DNA of 5,521 bases. Origin: Sulfurimonas sp. (GTDB taxonomy: Bacteria > Campylobacterota > Campylobacteria > Campylobacterales > Sulfurimonadaceae). The notes below the pieces were generated by a model. The model made no database searches and had not been told where the DNA came from. It saw nothing but the letters and a program-made list of their open reading frames with translations. Position numbers and translations under genes: made by a program. The stretch is from the NCBI GenBank assembly GCA_012963655.1, contig DTVI01000310.1:1-5521 (forward strand). The letters are read 5' to 3'. Of the stretch, positions 4,537 through 5,521 are shown one piece after another. Position 1 is the stretch's first letter. The number at the start of each line of letters is the position of its first letter.

Positions 4537-5091
4537 TTATTGAAGTAATCGCACTACTGTATGAGGTAAAAGTTCATATTCAAGTAAGTGTATGCGATTT
4601 TTAAAGGATTCAAAAGCTTCCCCTTCTATACGGGGAAGTTCTTTTTGCGCTATTACTGACCCTCCATCTAACTCCTCACTTACCCAATGAACCGATATGC
4701 CCGCAGGCTTATCAGCATTGGCGTAGCTTTGTTCAATCGCCTTAGCTCCCTTAAAAAGAGGAAGCATAGAAGGATGCAGGTTTATAGACTTAATATTTTG
4801 TGTAAATATAGGTGTTAAAATTCTCATAAAGCCAGCAAGCACAACGAGATCAGGTTTATAATAGTTTATACGGTTGACAAGTTCTTGATCAAATTCTTCT
4901 CGGCTATCATAATCTTTATGACTAATAATATTTAAGGCTATATCATAAGGTTTAAGCCTTTGGATTCCCTCTGCTTCTTTTTTATTGGTAATAGCGGCTA
5001 CTACTTCTATGTCTTTATGTTTCTTTACTTCTTCAATGATACGAAGCATATTAGAACCTTGGCCACTAAATAAAATTACGATACGTTTCAT
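4537..5091 (-). CDS. purN: Phosphoribosylglycinamide formyltransferase PurN
   Basis: PurN transfers formyl from 10-formyltetrahydrofolate to GAR, the third step of purine synthesis, in the cytoplasm. The 184 residues fit the family (E. coli about 212) with a slightly short C-terminus. The N-terminal phosphate loop reads SGQGSN (9-14) where SGNGSN is common. LAGFMRIL (85-92) and INLHPSMLP (103-111) follow, giving catalytic N104 and H106. VSEELDGG (137-144) supplies the catalytic aspartate D142. The start ATG 5091 overlaps the stop of the upstream nnrD gene as ATGA, which indicates translational coupling. No close Shine-Dalgarno is needed in that arrangement. thiG follows after 155 bases. Confidence 0.97.
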   Translation of the reverse strand: MKRIVILFSGQGSNMLRIIEEVKKHKDIEVVAAITNKKEAEGIQRLKPYDIALNIISHKDYDSREEFDQELVNRINYYKPDLVVLAGFMRILTPIFTQNIKSINLHPSMLPLFKGAKAIEQSYANADKPAGISVHWVSEELDGGSVIAQKELPRIEGEAFESFKNRIHLLEYELLPHTVVRLLQ

Positions 5092-5521
5092 AAGTTAGAA
5101 AGTCCTTTGATAATATCCTCTGCTAGCAAGGAGTATGAGTTTTTATTAATGCTTTGAGCAGACATAGTTTGAGCCAAAGAAGCTTGAACCGCCGCATCTA
5201 AACTCGAATACCCTTGGGCAAGTAAGGCCCCACAAATCCCAGATAACACGTCCCCGCTTCCAGCCTTGGCTAAACGTGAACTTCCATGAGGGTTAATGAA
5301 ATAGGTTTTACTTTTTGCAATGATACTGTTTGAACCCTTTAAAATAAGCGTTATATTAGGATAAGTCTCACAAAAAAGCTCTGTATAATAAAACCTATCA
5401 TCTTGAAGTTGCTCTACTGAGATATCAGCAAGCTGTGTTGTACGTAAAATATGCACAAACTCTTTTGGATGAGGCGTAATGATAATATCTCTATGAAAAA
5501 GCTCATACGCAATAGAATGAT
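5088..5521 (-). CDS. nnrD: ADP-dependent NAD(P)H-hydrate dehydratase domain, C-terminal part (partial, runs off right edge)
   Basis: This enzyme repairs hydrated NADH/NADPH (NADHX, NADPHX) using ADP. The frame stays open to the right edge: upstream of the GTG at 5454-5456 it encodes HSIAYELFHRDIIITPHPKE, which contains the family's TPHPxEF motif, so that GTG is not the start. The 143 or so visible residues show TPHPKEF, then LILKGSN and INPHG. The nucleotide-binding LAKAGSGDVLSGICGALLAQG follows (about 5245-5185), with the GSGD aspartate as likely catalytic base. The rest is the closing helical segment. Many bacteria fuse this domain after an NAD(P)HX epimerase (YjeF N-terminal) domain; the fusion state here lies outside the window. 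The stop TGA overlaps the purN ATG. Confidence 0.93.
   Translation of the reverse strand, partial: HSIAYELFHRDIIITPHPKEFVHILRTTQLADISVEQLQDDRFYYTELFCETYPNITLILKGSNSIIAKSKTYFINPHGSSRLAKAGSGDVLSGICGALLAQGYSSLDAAVQASLAQTMSAQSINKNSYSLLAEDIIKGLSNL

Noticed and set aside
5088..5456. nnrD starting at the GTG at 5454-5456
   Set aside because: The frame is open upstream to the window edge and encodes the conserved TPHPKEF motif, so this GTG is internal.

Overview
The window looks like chromosomal DNA of a Campylobacterota (Epsilonproteobacteria) species, most likely in or near the Sulfurimonas group. This is inferred from the AT-rich sequence, the short N-terminus of the threonyl-tRNA synthetase, the epsilonproteobacterial wording of that protein and of ThiG and NnrD, and tRNA genes with encoded CCA ends. 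No mobile element, integrase, CRISPR array or phage gene is visible.

Layout, left to right. (1) Positions 1-651, minus strand: 5' part of thrS, running off the left edge. (2) 747-1013, minus: a small unrecognised protein with a putative helix-turn-helix and a coiled-coil tail. Its upstream region (1037-1085) carries a 14-bp-period array of TAGTT motifs. (3) 1152-2054, minus: seven tRNA genes. In transcription order they are Pro(UGG), His(GUG), Arg(UCG), Arg(UCU), Leu(UAG), Leu(UAG) and Val(GAC), read from a perfect-consensus sigma-70 promoter at 2089-2117. (4) 2208-3551, plus: a sodium:neurotransmitter symporter (NSS/SNF) family transporter, divergent from the tRNA operon. (5) 3560-3585: a 10-bp hairpin between convergent genes. 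(6) 3602-4381, minus: thiG. (7) 4382-4536: a structured, locally GC-rich spacer. (8) 4537-5091, minus: purN. (9) 5088 to the right edge, minus: the dehydratase domain of nnrD, overlapping purN by ATGA.

How the genes relate. The left half is devoted to translation: tRNAs, an aminoacyl-tRNA synthetase and a possible small regulator, all on one strand. The right half is a metabolic run on the minus strand: nicotinamide-nucleotide repair (nnrD), purine synthesis (purN) and thiamine thiazole synthesis (thiG). The transporter sits alone between them.

The strongest anomaly is in thrS. The reading frame passes directly from the end of the editing domain (about residue 206) into sequence that belongs to the C-terminal anticodon-binding domain, so the whole aminoacylation core (about 350 residues in relatives) is absent. 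This is either a deletion between short homologous GAAGCTGAAAAA-like sequences, an assembly artefact, or a stand-alone editing-type protein. Other observations worth checking are a 19-bp inverted repeat that clamps one tRNA-Leu copy, the TAGTT array before the small HTH gene, and the spacer between purN and thiG, which has both RNA-hairpin and coding-remnant character.
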